A stretch of DNA of 64,000 nt from Bacillus sp. S3. GTDB taxonomy: Bacteria > Bacillota > Bacilli > Bacillales > Cytobacillaceae. Where the stretch lies: contig NZ_CP039727.1 in NCBI RefSeq assembly GCF_005154805.1, positions 679,501 to 743,500 of the forward strand, given 5' to 3'. Every line of letters begins with the position of its first letter. Positions within the stretch are counted from its first letter, which is position 1. Position numbers and translations under genes: made by a program. This document shows positions 37,878 through 51,061 of the stretch, one piece after another. Under the pieces are notes generated by a model, which was not told the DNA's origin, did not search any database, and was given only the letters and a program-made list of their open reading frames with translations.

Positions 37878-39452
37878 ATGAAAAGGATCAAGCGCACGAG
37901 CAAAACCAGGGATTTCCATCAAGCGAAATGGAATGAGCCGATTATTTTCGAACTTCATCAGCCTGGAGAAAAAGGTGTAGAGATTCCGCCTGTTAATAAA
38001 GAAGTTGCATTATCTGTAGGGGATGGACTATCGGTTATTCCTGAAACGATGCAGCGAAAGGAAAAGCCGAACTTGCCTGAAATTGGCCAGGCGCGTGTAT
38101 TACGACATTATGTAAGACTTTCGCAGGAAACACTAGGTTCCGATTTTAATGTTGAAATTGGCCAAGGGACATGTACGATGAAGTACATTCCAAAAATTAA
38201 TGAGCTATTAGTTCGTGACCCAAAAATGATGGAACTGCACCCGTTACAAAATGAAGAGACAGTTCAAGGAATGCTTGAAATTTTTCATAATCTAGATTTA
38301 TGTATGCGCGAAATTTCAGGGATGGATTATTTCTCATTCCAGCCAAGTAGTGGGACACAGGCGCTATTTGCGATGGCATCGATTGTAAGAAAATATCATG
38401 AAACAAGAGGTGAAGGAGAGAAGCGGGATGAAATCATCACGACCATTTTCTCGCATCCGTCACAAGCAGCAACGGCAGCAGTAAAGGGCTATAAAATTAT
38501 TACTCTGCATCCAGATGAAAATGGATTTCCTGATATCGAGAAGCTAAAGGCAGTTGTGTCAGAGAGGACAGCAGGTTTTGTGGTGGCAAACCCTGAAGAT
38601 ACAGGAATCTTTAACCCAAATATTAAAGAATTTACCGATATCATTCACCAAGCTGGTGGTCTTTGCTTTTACGACCAAGCGAATGCAAACGGTCTTTTAG
38701 GAATGACGAGAGCAAAAGAAGCAGGCTTTGATATGTGTTTCTTCAATCTTCACAAAACGTTTGCGGCACCACATATGTGCGGCGGACCAGCAACTGGGGC
38801 ACTTGGTGTTGTTGCAGAATTGAAAGAGTACCTGCCGGCGCCAATTGTTGAGCATCATAACGGCAAATATTCACTTCAATACAATCTAGAGCATTCCATA
38901 GGAAAGGTTCGTTCCTTCCATGGTGTTGCACAAACTGTTTTGCGTGCGTATGCTTGGATTCGCGCTCTTGGAGCTGAGGGTCTTAAGGAAGTGGCAAAGA
39001 TTGCTGTCCTAAATAATAACTATATGTACCATAAAGTCTTAGATATTCGCGGCGCCAGCGCACCATATGTCGAGGGGCACCGCCTTGAACAGGTCCGTTA
39101 TAGCTGGGAGCAGATGACAATGGAAACGGGCGTAACGACAGAAGACGTTACGAGGAGAATGACTGATTTCGGTCTCCATTATTGGACAAGTCATCACCCA
39201 TACATTGTAAAACAGCCGTTCACTTTAGAGCCGACTGAGTCCTATTCCAAAGAGGATCTGGATGAATATATTCATGCATTGGAGCAAATTTCACAGGAAG
39301 CCTACGAAAATCCGGAAATCGTCAAAACGGCTCCGCATACTAGTACCATTCACAAAATGGACGAGCAAGATTTCCTTGATCACCCAGAGAAATGGTGTAT
39401 TACTTGGCGTTCCTATTTAAAAAAGACGCAACCATGTGAAACTGTTAAATAA
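37878..39452 (+). CDS. Glycine dehydrogenase subunit 2-like (GcvPB paralogue), module copy 1
   Basis: A 524-residue PLP-binding beta subunit. PLP lysine K293 in FFNLHKTFAAPHMCGGPATG; GQGTCTMKYIPKINE, HPLQNEETVQGMLE and SIGKVRSFHGVAQTVLRAYAWIRALG are P-protein landmarks. The classical QPAAGAHGE loop reads QPSSGTQALFA, and the GGGGPG stretch after the lysine reads MCGGPATG. It ends with the conserved tail WCITWRSYL. It is paired with the gene at 36473 as a presumed heterodimer and closely resembles the beta subunit at 55862. A binding-protein gene follows 27 nt downstream, so sugar transport and this enzyme share an operon. Confidence 0.87.
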   Translation: MKRIKRTSKTRDFHQAKWNEPIIFELHQPGEKGVEIPPVNKEVALSVGDGLSVIPETMQRKEKPNLPEIGQARVLRHYVRLSQETLGSDFNVEIGQGTCTMKYIPKINELLVRDPKMMELHPLQNEETVQGMLEIFHNLDLCMREISGMDYFSFQPSSGTQALFAMASIVRKYHETRGEGEKRDEIITTIFSHPSQAATAAVKGYKIITLHPDENGFPDIEKLKAVVSERTAGFVVANPEDTGIFNPNIKEFTDIIHQAGGLCFYDQANANGLLGMTRAKEAGFDMCFFNLHKTFAAPHMCGGPATGALGVVAELKEYLPAPIVEHHNGKYSLQYNLEHSIGKVRSFHGVAQTVLRAYAWIRALGAEGLKEVAKIAVLNNNYMYHKVLDIRGASAPYVEGHRLEQVRYSWEQMTMETGVTTEDVTRRMTDFGLHYWTSHHPYIVKQPFTLEPTESYSKEDLDEYIHALEQISQEAYENPEIVKTAPHTSTIHKMDEQDFLDHPEKWCITWRSYLKKTQPCETVK

Positions 39453-39479
39453 AAACTATATAAAAGTTGGGGGATCAAT

Positions 39480-40772
39480 ATGAAAAAGTATTTGTCTGTT
39501 TTACTTGCCGCTCTTTTATTAATGCTATCCGCCTGTTCAAACAATTCATCCGGGAATGAAGCGAAAACCGGTGATTCCAAACATCCCGCAGGTACGATAA
39601 CTGTATGGGGCTGGGATGTTGCTGCGGCAACGATGAAGGCTTCAGTTGAAAAGTTTCAAAAGAAATATCCTGATGTAAAAGTAAAAGTAGAGGATTTTAA
39701 TAGCGGAGACTTATATGAGAAGCTAACGGTTGGTCTTGCAGCAAGAGGTTCCGGACTGCCAGATGTTGTGTTAATGGAGGATGAGCGTATTCCTGGCTAT
39801 ACCTTTCAATTCCCGCAAGGCTTTTCAAATCTAACCAAGCTGGGATACGACAAATACAAAGACTCGTTTAATCCAGCAAAGGTAGCAGCTGTCCAGGATA
39901 AGGATGGGAATTTCGTCGCGGCACCATGGGATATCGGTCCTGCGGGAGTATTCTACCGAGTCGATTATTTTGAAAAAGCCGGTGTTGATCCAAAATCTAT
40001 CGAGACATGGGATGACTATATTGCAGCAGGGAAGAAGATTAAAGAAGCAACTGGTGCAAAAATGCTGCCAATTGATATCCCCAACTATGATGGTATATTC
40101 CAAATGATGATGCAGCAGCAAGGACTTTCTTATTTTGATCAAGATGGAAAAATCACACTTGATTCACCAGAAGCTGTTGGTGCGATGAACGTCATTAAAA
40201 AGCTCCATGATGAGGATTTAGTTTTAAATAACAATGGCTGGGATGGCATTGTTACAGCAACCGTTAACGGTACCGTGGCAACTGTTCCTTACGGTGTTTG
40301 GTATACAGGCTCTATAATGGACCAGGCACCAGACTTGAAGGGAAAATGGGATGTATTTTATTTACCGAGCTTTGAAAAAGGCGGTAACAGGTATGCGAAT
40401 TTGGGGGGCTCATCCTTGCTAATTCCTTCTACTAGCAAAAATCAATCTGCTGCCTATGCCTTTGTTGATTTCTTTACAACGGATCAAGATTCACAAATGC
40501 TGGGCTTTGAAAAATATGGGCTTTTCCCGTCATTAAAAGAAACCTATAACGCGCCGCAGTTTACCGAAAACAGTGAGTATTTCAATAATAGCCCAGTATT
40601 CAAAAAGTTCGCCGATATTGTTGACGATGTGCCGAAAATTCATTTGAACGAAAATTTTGCAAAGGCGAGCAAGCTTACTAGTAACGCTCAAGCCGCTATT
40701 CTTTTAGAAAATAAATCAGTAGAAGCTGCCTTAAAGGATGCGCAAAAGCAATTAGAGAATGAAATTAAATAA
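39480..40772 (+). CDS. Sugar ABC transporter substrate-binding lipoprotein (second copy)
   Basis: 430 residues: signal peptide with lipobox LSAC (Cys 19), Ser/Asn-rich linker, then a carbohydrate-binding fold (ITVWGWDVAAATMKASVEKF, LPDVVLMEDERIPGYTF, FYRVDYFEKAGVDPKSIETW, GSSLLIPSTSKNQSAAYAF). LacE-like placement: it precedes the two permeases and lacZ. GGGGG precedes the ATG. It is clearly diverged from the first binding protein at 32387. Confidence 0.92.
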   Translation: MKKYLSVLLAALLLMLSACSNNSSGNEAKTGDSKHPAGTITVWGWDVAAATMKASVEKFQKKYPDVKVKVEDFNSGDLYEKLTVGLAARGSGLPDVVLMEDERIPGYTFQFPQGFSNLTKLGYDKYKDSFNPAKVAAVQDKDGNFVAAPWDIGPAGVFYRVDYFEKAGVDPKSIETWDDYIAAGKKIKEATGAKMLPIDIPNYDGIFQMMMQQQGLSYFDQDGKITLDSPEAVGAMNVIKKLHDEDLVLNNNGWDGIVTATVNGTVATVPYGVWYTGSIMDQAPDLKGKWDVFYLPSFEKGGNRYANLGGSSLLIPSTSKNQSAAYAFVDFFTTDQDSQMLGFEKYGLFPSLKETYNAPQFTENSEYFNNSPVFKKFADIVDDVPKIHLNENFAKASKLTSNAQAAILLENKSVEAALKDAQKQLENEIK

Positions 40773-40860
40773 TTGGTTTATCTGATGGGAGAGGGCGCTT
40801 TTTGCTCCTCTCATTTCCATCCATACCAATGTTTCCCTAGATTTAAGGAGGTGCCTTTAG

Positions 40861-41780
40861 GTGGAACAAACAGAAAAGGCCGTAAATACGACAACCAATT
40901 ACCATGTTAAACCTAAGAAAAATGTGTTAACGCCCAAGCGTGCCCCATATGTGTTTATGGCCCCGGCGTTTTTATTAATAGTAATATTTACTGTTTATCC
41001 AGTTATCTCCTCATTTATCTTAAGCTTCCAAGAGGTGCGGGGGGTAGAGAAAACGTTTGTGGGTTTAGCCAATTATACTCGATTAATCCATGATCCTATA
41101 TTCTATAAATCTCTCCTTAATACGTTTCAAATCCTAGTTGTCCAAGTGCCAATAATGATTTTTCTAGCTCTATTAATAGCGGTTGGACTAAATTCAAAAC
41201 TGGTTAAAGCTAAGGCACTGTTTCGAATCGCCTATTTTATGCCGGCTATTACAGCTCTTGTCGCAGCCTCGATCGTGTTTATGATTCTTTTAGATGAACA
41301 CTTTGGATTAGTAAACTATTTCCTTTCCTTCATCGGAGTAGAAAATATTCCATGGCTGACCACCCCATTTTGGGCGAAAGTATCCGTGATTCTTGTTATG
41401 ACATGGAGATGGACCGGGTATAATATGGTGATTTTTTTAGCGGGGCTGCAAAATATCCCAGCTGATTTATACGAAGCGGCAAGTATTGACGGAGCAGGTA
41501 AAATAAAACAATTTTTCCTGATTACCATTCCACAATTAAAACCGGTGTTCATTTTTACAGTGGTAATGTCAACAATAGGAACACTTCAATTATTCGACGA
41601 GCCATTTATATTAACACACGGTGGTCCGAACAGTGCGACCATGACCATCACGCTTTATTTATACGAAGCTGGATTTAAGTTTTTTGATTTTGGTTATGCC
41701 TCAGCCATTGCCTATGTTCTCGTCCTCATAACTGCAATCATTTCGTGGATTCAGATGAAATTGGTAGGTGATACAGAGGG

Positions 41781-41784
<4 letters not shown>
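40861..41784 (+). CDS. Sugar ABC permease, MalF/LacF-type
   Basis: 307 residues, six transmembrane helices (the first is APYVFMAPAFLLIVIFTVYPVISSF), with the EAA loop LYEAASIDGAGKIKQFFLITIPQLKP that docks the ATPase. GTG start with AAGGAGG upstream. It overlaps the next permease by ATGA. No dedicated ATPase is encoded here; a shared MsmX-type ATPase elsewhere in the genome is expected, as in B. subtilis. Confidence 0.93.
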
Positions 41785-45682
<3,898 letters not shown>

Positions 45683-45685
45683 TAC

Positions 45686-45726
45686 GGTGTCAGGCACCAT
45701 GTGATTTTCACATAGTGCCTGACACC
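45686..45726. terminator. Long hairpin between convergent lacZ and the sigma-54 activator
   Basis: A 19-bp stem with one mismatch (GGTGTCAGGCACCATGTGA and its complement) and a 3-nt loop, followed by CCTTTTAAATTTT. The GGTGTCAGGCACC core is a common Bacillus intergenic repeat, also present at 23536-23552. Confidence 0.6.
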
Positions 45727-45740
45727 CTTTTAAATTTTCG

Positions 45741-47132
45741 CTAAATACTATATTTCTCCATTTTCCTATACAATGTCCTTACGCTGACTTTTAGTTCCTT
45801 CGCTGCTTGCTTTTTTCCTTCAAGATCATAGCCAAATTGATTGAGTTTTTGTAAGATGATCTCTTTTTCTGCCTCTTGTAATACTCCTCGTTCCTTTATA
45901 GAGTGAGGGATTCTCGATTTTGATTTCCTTCCTATGAAATCAGGTAGTGACGATTCGGTCAATTGTGTGCTTTTTTCGATATTCATGCTGTACTCAATGA
46001 CATTTTCCAACTCGCGGATATTCCCAGGCCAATGATATTCCTTTAATCTCTTCAAATAACTTTTGCTATACGTTTGAATGAACTTTCCTGTTCGTATTTG
46101 CAGCTTTTCCAATAGGAAGGGGAGTAACTTCTCGATATCCTCTTTCCTTTCCCTCAATGGAGTTAAATGGAGCGGAATTACCTTTAGTCTGTAATAGAGG
46201 TCTGAACGGAATTGTTTTAATTCCATCAGGTCTTCCAAAGATTGATTCGCTGCCGCAATGATTCGAACATTTACCTTTTTGGGCAGTGTCCCGCCTATTC
46301 TTTGTACTAAACCGTCCTGCAATACTTTTAGAAGCTTTGGCTGGAGATGGATAGGGAGGTCTGCAATCTCATCTAAGAAAAGCGTTCCCTTATCCGCTAG
46401 CTCGAAATAACCCGGTTTTCCTCTTTTTCTTGCACCAGTAAATGCTCCTTCTTCATAACCAAACAATTCGCTTTCAAATAAAGATTCTGGAATACTCGCA
46501 CAATTTATTTCCACAAAATCTCCCTTTTGAAACATGCTTTGTTCATGAATCATCTTTGCCAATAAGCTTTTCCCTGTTCCAGTCTCTCCCGTAATCACAA
46601 TCGAAGAAGTGCTGTTTTTGATGTTTTTCAGCAGCTCTTTTATTTTTTGCATTTCCAAACTATTTCCAATAATATAGTCGGTTTTTTCATGTCTTCTCCT
46701 TATTTTCGGTACCCCGCCGGTTTCAAGAAGGATGATCGTAATAATATCCATTAATTTAGTAATCCAGTAGTTATATTCCTTTTGACGGTCAATCAAATTT
46801 TTTTGACCATCTTCGGTAAAACTTACGAATGAAAGATAACCGTAATGGGTATTGTTTACCGTTAAATTCTGAACAATTTCTGCTGTTGAAGGACATTTAT
46901 TTTGGAAATGACAGCCCCGGCACATATTCGTATGACCTGGCTTATGTACAAATTTAACAGGGTTTTCATATAGCTTTTGAAAAAAAGCCTGATGCACCCG
47001 GTTCCCTTTCTTTCTCCTATATTCTTCTGTCGAGGCAGTTAAAACCCCCTCATTATTGAAAAAGGCAATTTCTATCTTTAAAAGCTCGGCAAATGTATGA
47101 ATAACCTTGGTGATAGACATGATTGAAGGCAA
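45741..47132 (-). CDS. Sigma-54-dependent transcriptional activator
   Basis: 463 residues. The N-terminal sensor has a Cys cluster (C71, C74, C80 in NMCRGCHFQNKCPSTAEIV) suggesting metal, Fe-S or redox-linked sensing. The central AAA+ domain has Walker A GETGTGKS (182-189), the sigma-54 contact loop GAFTGA (229-234) and LFLDEIADLP. The C-terminal Fis-type helix-turn-helix is GKKQAAKELKVSVRTLYRKMEKY. TTG start with GGGAGG about 7 nt upstream. It is divergent from the operon whose -24/-12 promoter lies at 47346, and the two palindromes between are its likely sites. It works with SigL. Confidence 0.93.
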   Translation of the reverse strand: MPSIMSITKVIHTFAELLKIEIAFFNNEGVLTASTEEYRRKKGNRVHQAFFQKLYENPVKFVHKPGHTNMCRGCHFQNKCPSTAEIVQNLTVNNTHYGYLSFVSFTEDGQKNLIDRQKEYNYWITKLMDIITIILLETGGVPKIRRRHEKTDYIIGNSLEMQKIKELLKNIKNSTSSIVITGETGTGKSLLAKMIHEQSMFQKGDFVEINCASIPESLFESELFGYEEGAFTGARKRGKPGYFELADKGTLFLDEIADLPIHLQPKLLKVLQDGLVQRIGGTLPKKVNVRIIAAANQSLEDLMELKQFRSDLYYRLKVIPLHLTPLRERKEDIEKLLPFLLEKLQIRTGKFIQTYSKSYLKRLKEYHWPGNIRELENVIEYSMNIEKSTQLTESSLPDFIGRKSKSRIPHSIKERGVLQEAEKEIILQKLNQFGYDLEGKKQAAKELKVSVRTLYRKMEKYSI

Positions 47133-47242
47133 TATAAGCCCTCCCTTCGTTTTTTCACTTTCAGAGTTTTTGGTCGCTTAAGAGAAAAAAGTAGTGGTTG
47201 GAAGTCTACAAGGTTGATATAGGTCTTGTTATCTATTATATA

Positions 47243-47261
47243 GCAATATTCCAAATATTGC
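47243..47261. promoter_or_regulatory. Inverted repeat 1, candidate activator site
   Basis: GCAATATT-CCA-AATATTGC, perfect 8-bp arms, about 110-130 nt upstream of the expected sigma-54 start. This is the usual distance for an upstream activating sequence. Confidence 0.55.
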
Positions 47262-47274
47262 GAATCTGTCAACT

Positions 47275-47294
47275 ATTTGCCAATAATGGCAAAT
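47275..47294. promoter_or_regulatory. Inverted repeat 2, candidate activator site
   Basis: ATTTGCCA-ATAA-TGGCAAAT, perfect 8-bp arms, about 32 nt (three helical turns) from repeat 1. The spacing puts both on the same DNA face, fitting cooperative activator binding. Confidence 0.6.
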
Positions 47295-47343
47295 AAAAAT
47301 CATTCTTTCAGGTGAACTTCCTGAGTTTTATGCATTTATTAGG

Positions 47344-47360
47344 TTGGCACATTTATTGCA
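47344..47360 (+). promoter_or_regulatory. Sigma-54 (SigL) -24/-12 promoter
   Basis: TTGGCAC-ATTTA-TTGCA: GG (47346-47347) and GC (47358-47359) separated by exactly 10 nt, close to the TTGGCACG-N4-TTGC consensus. The expected start is near 47371, about 30 nt before the first gene's ATG. Confidence 0.85.
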
Positions 47361-47402
47361 ATATAGTTCATTGACATGCTTACGGAAATAGGAGGTATTC
47401 AT

Positions 47403-48515
47403 ATGACAAAAAAGGTACATCCTAACTTGCAAAATATGGTATCTGGACAAAATGAAGGAATAGTACCGGAAATTTATGCGGACTGCTGGCAGAACAAAAT
47501 ACCGGCTGTTTGTGACGAAGGAGATCTAGGGCCGGAATTCCTAACATCTTTTGCTGGTGAACATCTTTGGAATCAAGGACAGCTGCAGATATTGTTAGAA
47601 TCTCAAAGGTTACTAGCAGAGTTTATAGATATGGAAATTTTGAAGATTATTACCTTTGATTGGGGCAAAGCAGCAGCCATAGCGATTAGAATGGCTGCCC
47701 GTATTACAGGGAGAAAGAAGGTCCTCGTGGCAAAAATAGTATCCCCGGAAAGATTTAACATCATTAGATATTATGGCTCACCAGAGCTAGATTTTGCTGT
47801 TATTGCTTACGACAAAGATACTGGCCTGTTAGATTTAGAAGATTTGAAGAAAAAGTTATCAAGTGATATAGCAGCGGTCTATTTCGAAAATCCCACCTAT
47901 CTAGGATCGATTGAATCGCAGGGTAGTGAAGTGGCTGACATGATTAGAGAACATAGAGCACTGCAAGTTGTTAACGTTGATCCTGCTTCATTGGGGGTAC
48001 TAACCTCCCCAAGTCGCTATGGTGCCGATATTGTTTGCGGAGATCTCCGTCTGTCTGGGATGCATTGGAAGGACAGAGAAACACAAGTGGGATTTATTGC
48101 CGTAAGGGATGAAGAGAAGTATATTAATGAGTTTCCTCCACACTTGGTTGGAACCGTTTCAACGGGGCTGCTTAGTCAGAATGCAATGTACGAAATAGGT
48201 CAAACCCTTATGCAAAATTGTCAATATGCAGTAATGGAACTAAATAAAATAGCGGGTGTAAAAGGTTCTAGATTTAGTTCACCTTTTTTAAAAGACTTTA
48301 TTGTTGATTTTAATGGAACGGGTCTGTCTGTGGAAGTGATTAATGAAAGACTACTAGAAAAGAAAGTTCTTGGAGGCAAGGATCTATCCATGGATTTTCC
48401 TGAGGTAGGTCAATCTGCCTTATACAGCGTAACAGAACTTCATACACGAGATGATATCGACTCATTGATTGAAGCACTTACTGAAATTTTGGAGGGAAAC
48501 GAATGGGGAAGATAG
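47403..48515 (+). CDS. GcvPA paralogue with internal deletions, copy 3
   Basis: About 370 residues from ATG 47403 (AGGAGG upstream; the ATG at 47376 is too close to the transcription start). The N-terminus TKKVHPNLQNMV, ITFDWGKAAAIAIRMAARITGRKK, YFENPTYLG, YGADIVCGDL and the C-terminus match the copies at 36473 and 54433. It lacks about 50-60 residues near the N-terminus (the helical IGAESIMELY-to-FLGAG part) and about 40 in the middle (the EGEYGFGD...ALWGITAGVYL part). The frame is open, so it may be expressed, but it is probably inactive as an enzyme. Regulatory or vestigial. Confidence 0.75.
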   Translation: MTKKVHPNLQNMVSGQNEGIVPEIYADCWQNKIPAVCDEGDLGPEFLTSFAGEHLWNQGQLQILLESQRLLAEFIDMEILKIITFDWGKAAAIAIRMAARITGRKKVLVAKIVSPERFNIIRYYGSPELDFAVIAYDKDTGLLDLEDLKKKLSSDIAAVYFENPTYLGSIESQGSEVADMIREHRALQVVNVDPASLGVLTSPSRYGADIVCGDLRLSGMHWKDRETQVGFIAVRDEEKYINEFPPHLVGTVSTGLLSQNAMYEIGQTLMQNCQYAVMELNKIAGVKGSRFSSPFLKDFIVDFNGTGLSVEVINERLLEKKVLGGKDLSMDFPEVGQSALYSVTELHTRDDIDSLIEALTEILEGNEWGR

Positions 48516-48531
48516 GAGGTTTGATTCGCAA

Positions 48532-48609
48532 ATGAGAAGCAAAGTCCATCGTTTTCACGAGTTAAACTGGAAGGAACGTTCAGGTAATATCGGAGCCCGT
48601 GGACCATGA
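48532..48609 (+). pseudogene. Probable gcvPB N-terminal remnant
   Basis: AGGAGGT (48514-48520) and ATG 48532 give MRSKVHRFHELNWKERSG and a stop after 25 codons. This resembles the intact subunit starts (KVRNYHQAKWDEP) and sits exactly where gcvPB should follow gcvPA. A second frame at 48607-48740 (with LDFVRMETEHGGAGSF) may be a scrap of the next part (YVRLSQETLGSDF), with low certainty. Confidence 0.45.
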
Positions 48610-48740
48610 ATTATGCCATTGGATGCTTGATTTTGTCCGTATGGAAACAGAACATGGCGGAGCTGGATCCTTTCAGGAAGAAGAAACGGAATCAAACGTA
48701 AGACCGAATGTCATAAAACTAATTATAAGAGGTGAATGAA

Positions 48741-49544
48741 ATGAAGAAGATGTCTATTGCTATCATTGTAGGTTTAATGTTCCTTTTTGTTTTAAGCGGC
48801 TGCAGTTCAAGTAAATCGAATGGATCAGAGAAGAAGGAAGTAAAGGATGAGAAAATGGATTTGGTCAACGATGGGAAATTAACATTTGCCATGAGTGGTT
48901 TGCTTAAACCGTTAAATTATAAAGACGGAGGAAAACTTGTTGGTTTTGATGTTGAAATCGGTAATGAAATCGCGAAAAGGGTTGGGTTAGAGGCTAATCC
49001 AGTAACAAACCCATGGGAAACGATTATACAAGGATTGAAAGGAAAGAAATATGACGCGATTATCGGAAGTATGACAGCAACGGAAGAACGGGCGAAACAG
49101 GTAGATTTTACAAATCCCTACTATATATCCGGCGCACAAATCTTTGTAGCGGACTCCAATGATACGTTGAAGACGAAAGATGACTTGAAGGATAAAAGAA
49201 TAGGGGTAATGCAAGCAAGCACGTATAAGATAGTTGCCGAACAATATACAAAAGATATTAAAAATTATCCAAGTGATGTCTATGCCCTGCAAGACCTTGG
49301 ACCAGGCCGTGTGGATGCAGTTATAACGGATAAAATCGTTGGAATCTCCGCTATGAAAGAATCAGGATTGAAAATTAAGGATGTTGACGAAATCCTACAA
49401 GAAGAAAAAATTGCGATTGCGGTTAATAAGGACAATCCAGTCCTTCTAAAAAAGATAAACGAAGCAATTAAGTCAATGGTTGACGATGGAACGTATGAAA
49501 AGATAAGCGTGAAATGGTTTGGCAAGAATCTCCTGGAAAAGTAA
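48741..49544 (+). CDS. Polar amino-acid ABC transporter substrate-binding lipoprotein
   Basis: About 267 residues: signal peptide with lipobox LSGC, then a family-3 solute-binding fold (KLTFAMSGLLKPLNYKDGGKLVGFDVEIGNEIAKRVG, YDAIIGSMTATEERAKQVDFTNPYY, GRVDAVITDKIVG). Ligands of this class are usually glutamine, arginine, cystine or opines. ATG 48741 has AGAGGTG with 6-nt spacing. It starts a complete importer with the next two genes. Confidence 0.9.
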   Translation: MKKMSIAIIVGLMFLFVLSGCSSSKSNGSEKKEVKDEKMDLVNDGKLTFAMSGLLKPLNYKDGGKLVGFDVEIGNEIAKRVGLEANPVTNPWETIIQGLKGKKYDAIIGSMTATEERAKQVDFTNPYYISGAQIFVADSNDTLKTKDDLKDKRIGVMQASTYKIVAEQYTKDIKNYPSDVYALQDLGPGRVDAVITDKIVGISAMKESGLKIKDVDEILQEEKIAIAVNKDNPVLLKKINEAIKSMVDDGTYEKISVKWFGKNLLEK

Positions 49545-49587
49545 TGCTTAGTGATTTGTTACAGTCGATTTTCCTAAGGGGGTACAA

Positions 49588-50307
49588 GTGACTATGAATT
49601 TTATCGAAAGTATTGCTTCTATTTTCCAAACCCATGGAATGGCATTTCTAAAAGCGACCGTGACTACTGTGGAACTTACGGCTGTATCCTTATTGATAGC
49701 TATGGTAATCGGTTTGATATTTGCCTTTTTCAAGGTTTCTAACATTACCATTCTAGAAAAAATAGCCGATACCTATATTTTTCTAGTTCGAGGGCTTCCT
49801 TTGATTGTCCAGCTTATGTTTTTGTATTATGGCATATCAAGCGTGCTCGTGTTAAATGATTTTACCGCAGGTGCACTTGCCTTGGGAATTCACTCTGGTG
49901 CCTATATAGCTGAAATTTTTCGGGGATCTATTCAATCGATTGACCGTGGACAAATGGAGGCGGCTCGCTCCTTAGGGATGCCATACACACTTTCCATGCG
50001 CCGTATTATTCTTCCTCAGGCATTTAAAAGAGCAATTCCAGCATTGGGGAACCAATTTATTATCGGATTAAAAGATTCTTCCCTTGTAGCTTACATTGCT
50101 GTTACAGAATTGTTTAACAACGCTCTCTCCGCCCAGGCTGAGAACTACATGCCGTTTGAGACCTATTTTGTTGTTGGACTTTACTATCTATTCCTCGTTC
50201 TTGTTTTTACCATAATCGTTAATAAGATCGAGAAGAAGTTAGATGTAGGAAAGAGCAGGGGAGGGAAACGTTTTGATCAAAGTGGAAAAGCTATGCAAAG
50301 CGTTTGA
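49588..50307 (+). CDS. Polar amino-acid ABC transporter permease
   Basis: 239 residues, HisM/GlnP-type, with about five transmembrane helices. The first half has [26 protein letters not shown] and the EAA loop reads [44 protein letters not shown] lies upstream; the GTG start could alternatively be the ATG two codons later. Its end overlaps the ATPase gene by 35 nt. Confidence 0.92.
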   Translation: MTMNFIESIASIFQTHGMAFLKATVTTVELTAVSLLIAMVIGLIFAFFKVSNITILEKIADTYIFLVRGLPLIVQLMFLYYGISSVLVLNDFTAGALALGIHSGAYIAEIFRGSIQSIDRGQMEAARSLGMPYTLSMRRIILPQAFKRAIPALGNQFIIGLKDSSLVAYIAVTELFNNALSAQAENYMPFETYFVVGLYYLFLVLVFTIIVNKIEKKLDVGKSRGGKRFDQSGKAMQSV

Positions 50308-50995
50308 TGGATTAGAGGTTTTAAAAAATATTTCATTAGAAATTAAGAAATCAGAAGTAGTCGTACTGATTGGGGCCAGCGGTTCAGGAAAAAGTACATT
50401 ATTAAGGTGCATTAACTTTCTTGAAATTAAAAATAGCGGTGAAATTGAAATCAATGGACAATTAATTGATACAAACAAAACTGATTTAAATAAAGTAAGG
50501 GAAAATATGGGGATGGTCTTTCAGCACTTTAATCTATTCCCGCATATGACCGTAATGGAGAATGTGATTGAGGCACCTATCCATGTAAAGAAAATAAGTA
50601 AGCAGGATGCAATCGAGAAAGCGACAAAGCTCTTGGAAAAAGTAGGACTGGCAGATAAAGCACAACAATATCCTGAACAATTGTCCGGGGGCCAAAAGCA
50701 AAGGGTGGCCATTGCCAGGGCGCTGGCAATGGAACCTGATGTAATGTTATTTGATGAGCCGACCTCTGCTTTAGATCCAGAGCTTGTTGGCGAAGTGCTG
50801 GAGACGATGAAGAGTTTGGCAAGAGATGGAATGACGATGGTAATTGTTACACATGAAATGGGGTTTGCAAGGGAAGTCGCCGACCGTGTCATAATGCTGG
50901 CAGATGGACAAATGATTGAGGAGGGCCACCCCGCTGTCTTCTTTACCAAGCCAGAGCATGAGCGGACACGGCGATTTTTACAACAAGTTTTATAG
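50273..50995 (+). CDS. Polar amino-acid ABC transporter ATPase (GlnQ-type)
   Basis: 240 residues: Walker [13 protein letters not shown]-loop [16 protein letters not shown], signature [15 protein letters not shown], Walker [15 protein letters not shown] and the His switch [17 protein letters not shown] start with GGGAGGG upstream, inside the permease gene. It energises the importer encoded by the two preceding genes. Confidence 0.95.
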   Translation: MIKVEKLCKAFDGLEVLKNISLEIKKSEVVVLIGASGSGKSTLLRCINFLEIKNSGEIEINGQLIDTNKTDLNKVRENMGMVFQHFNLFPHMTVMENVIEAPIHVKKISKQDAIEKATKLLEKVGLADKAQQYPEQLSGGQKQRVAIARALAMEPDVMLFDEPTSALDPELVGEVLETMKSLARDGMTMVIVTHEMGFAREVADRVIMLADGQMIEEGHPAVFFTKPEHERTRRFLQQVL

Positions 50996-51061
50996 AGTAA
51001 GAATGCCATTCGAATGAAATCTACTAAAACCTTTTTTAAACTTAAAGGAGCGTAAGATGAT

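Noticed and set aside
36473..39452. Simple annotation as the housekeeping glycine cleavage P-protein
   Set aside because: Two intact paralogous pairs, changed active-site motifs, no gcvT/gcvH, and operon partners from sugar or amino-acid catabolism make this unsafe; only homology is claimed.
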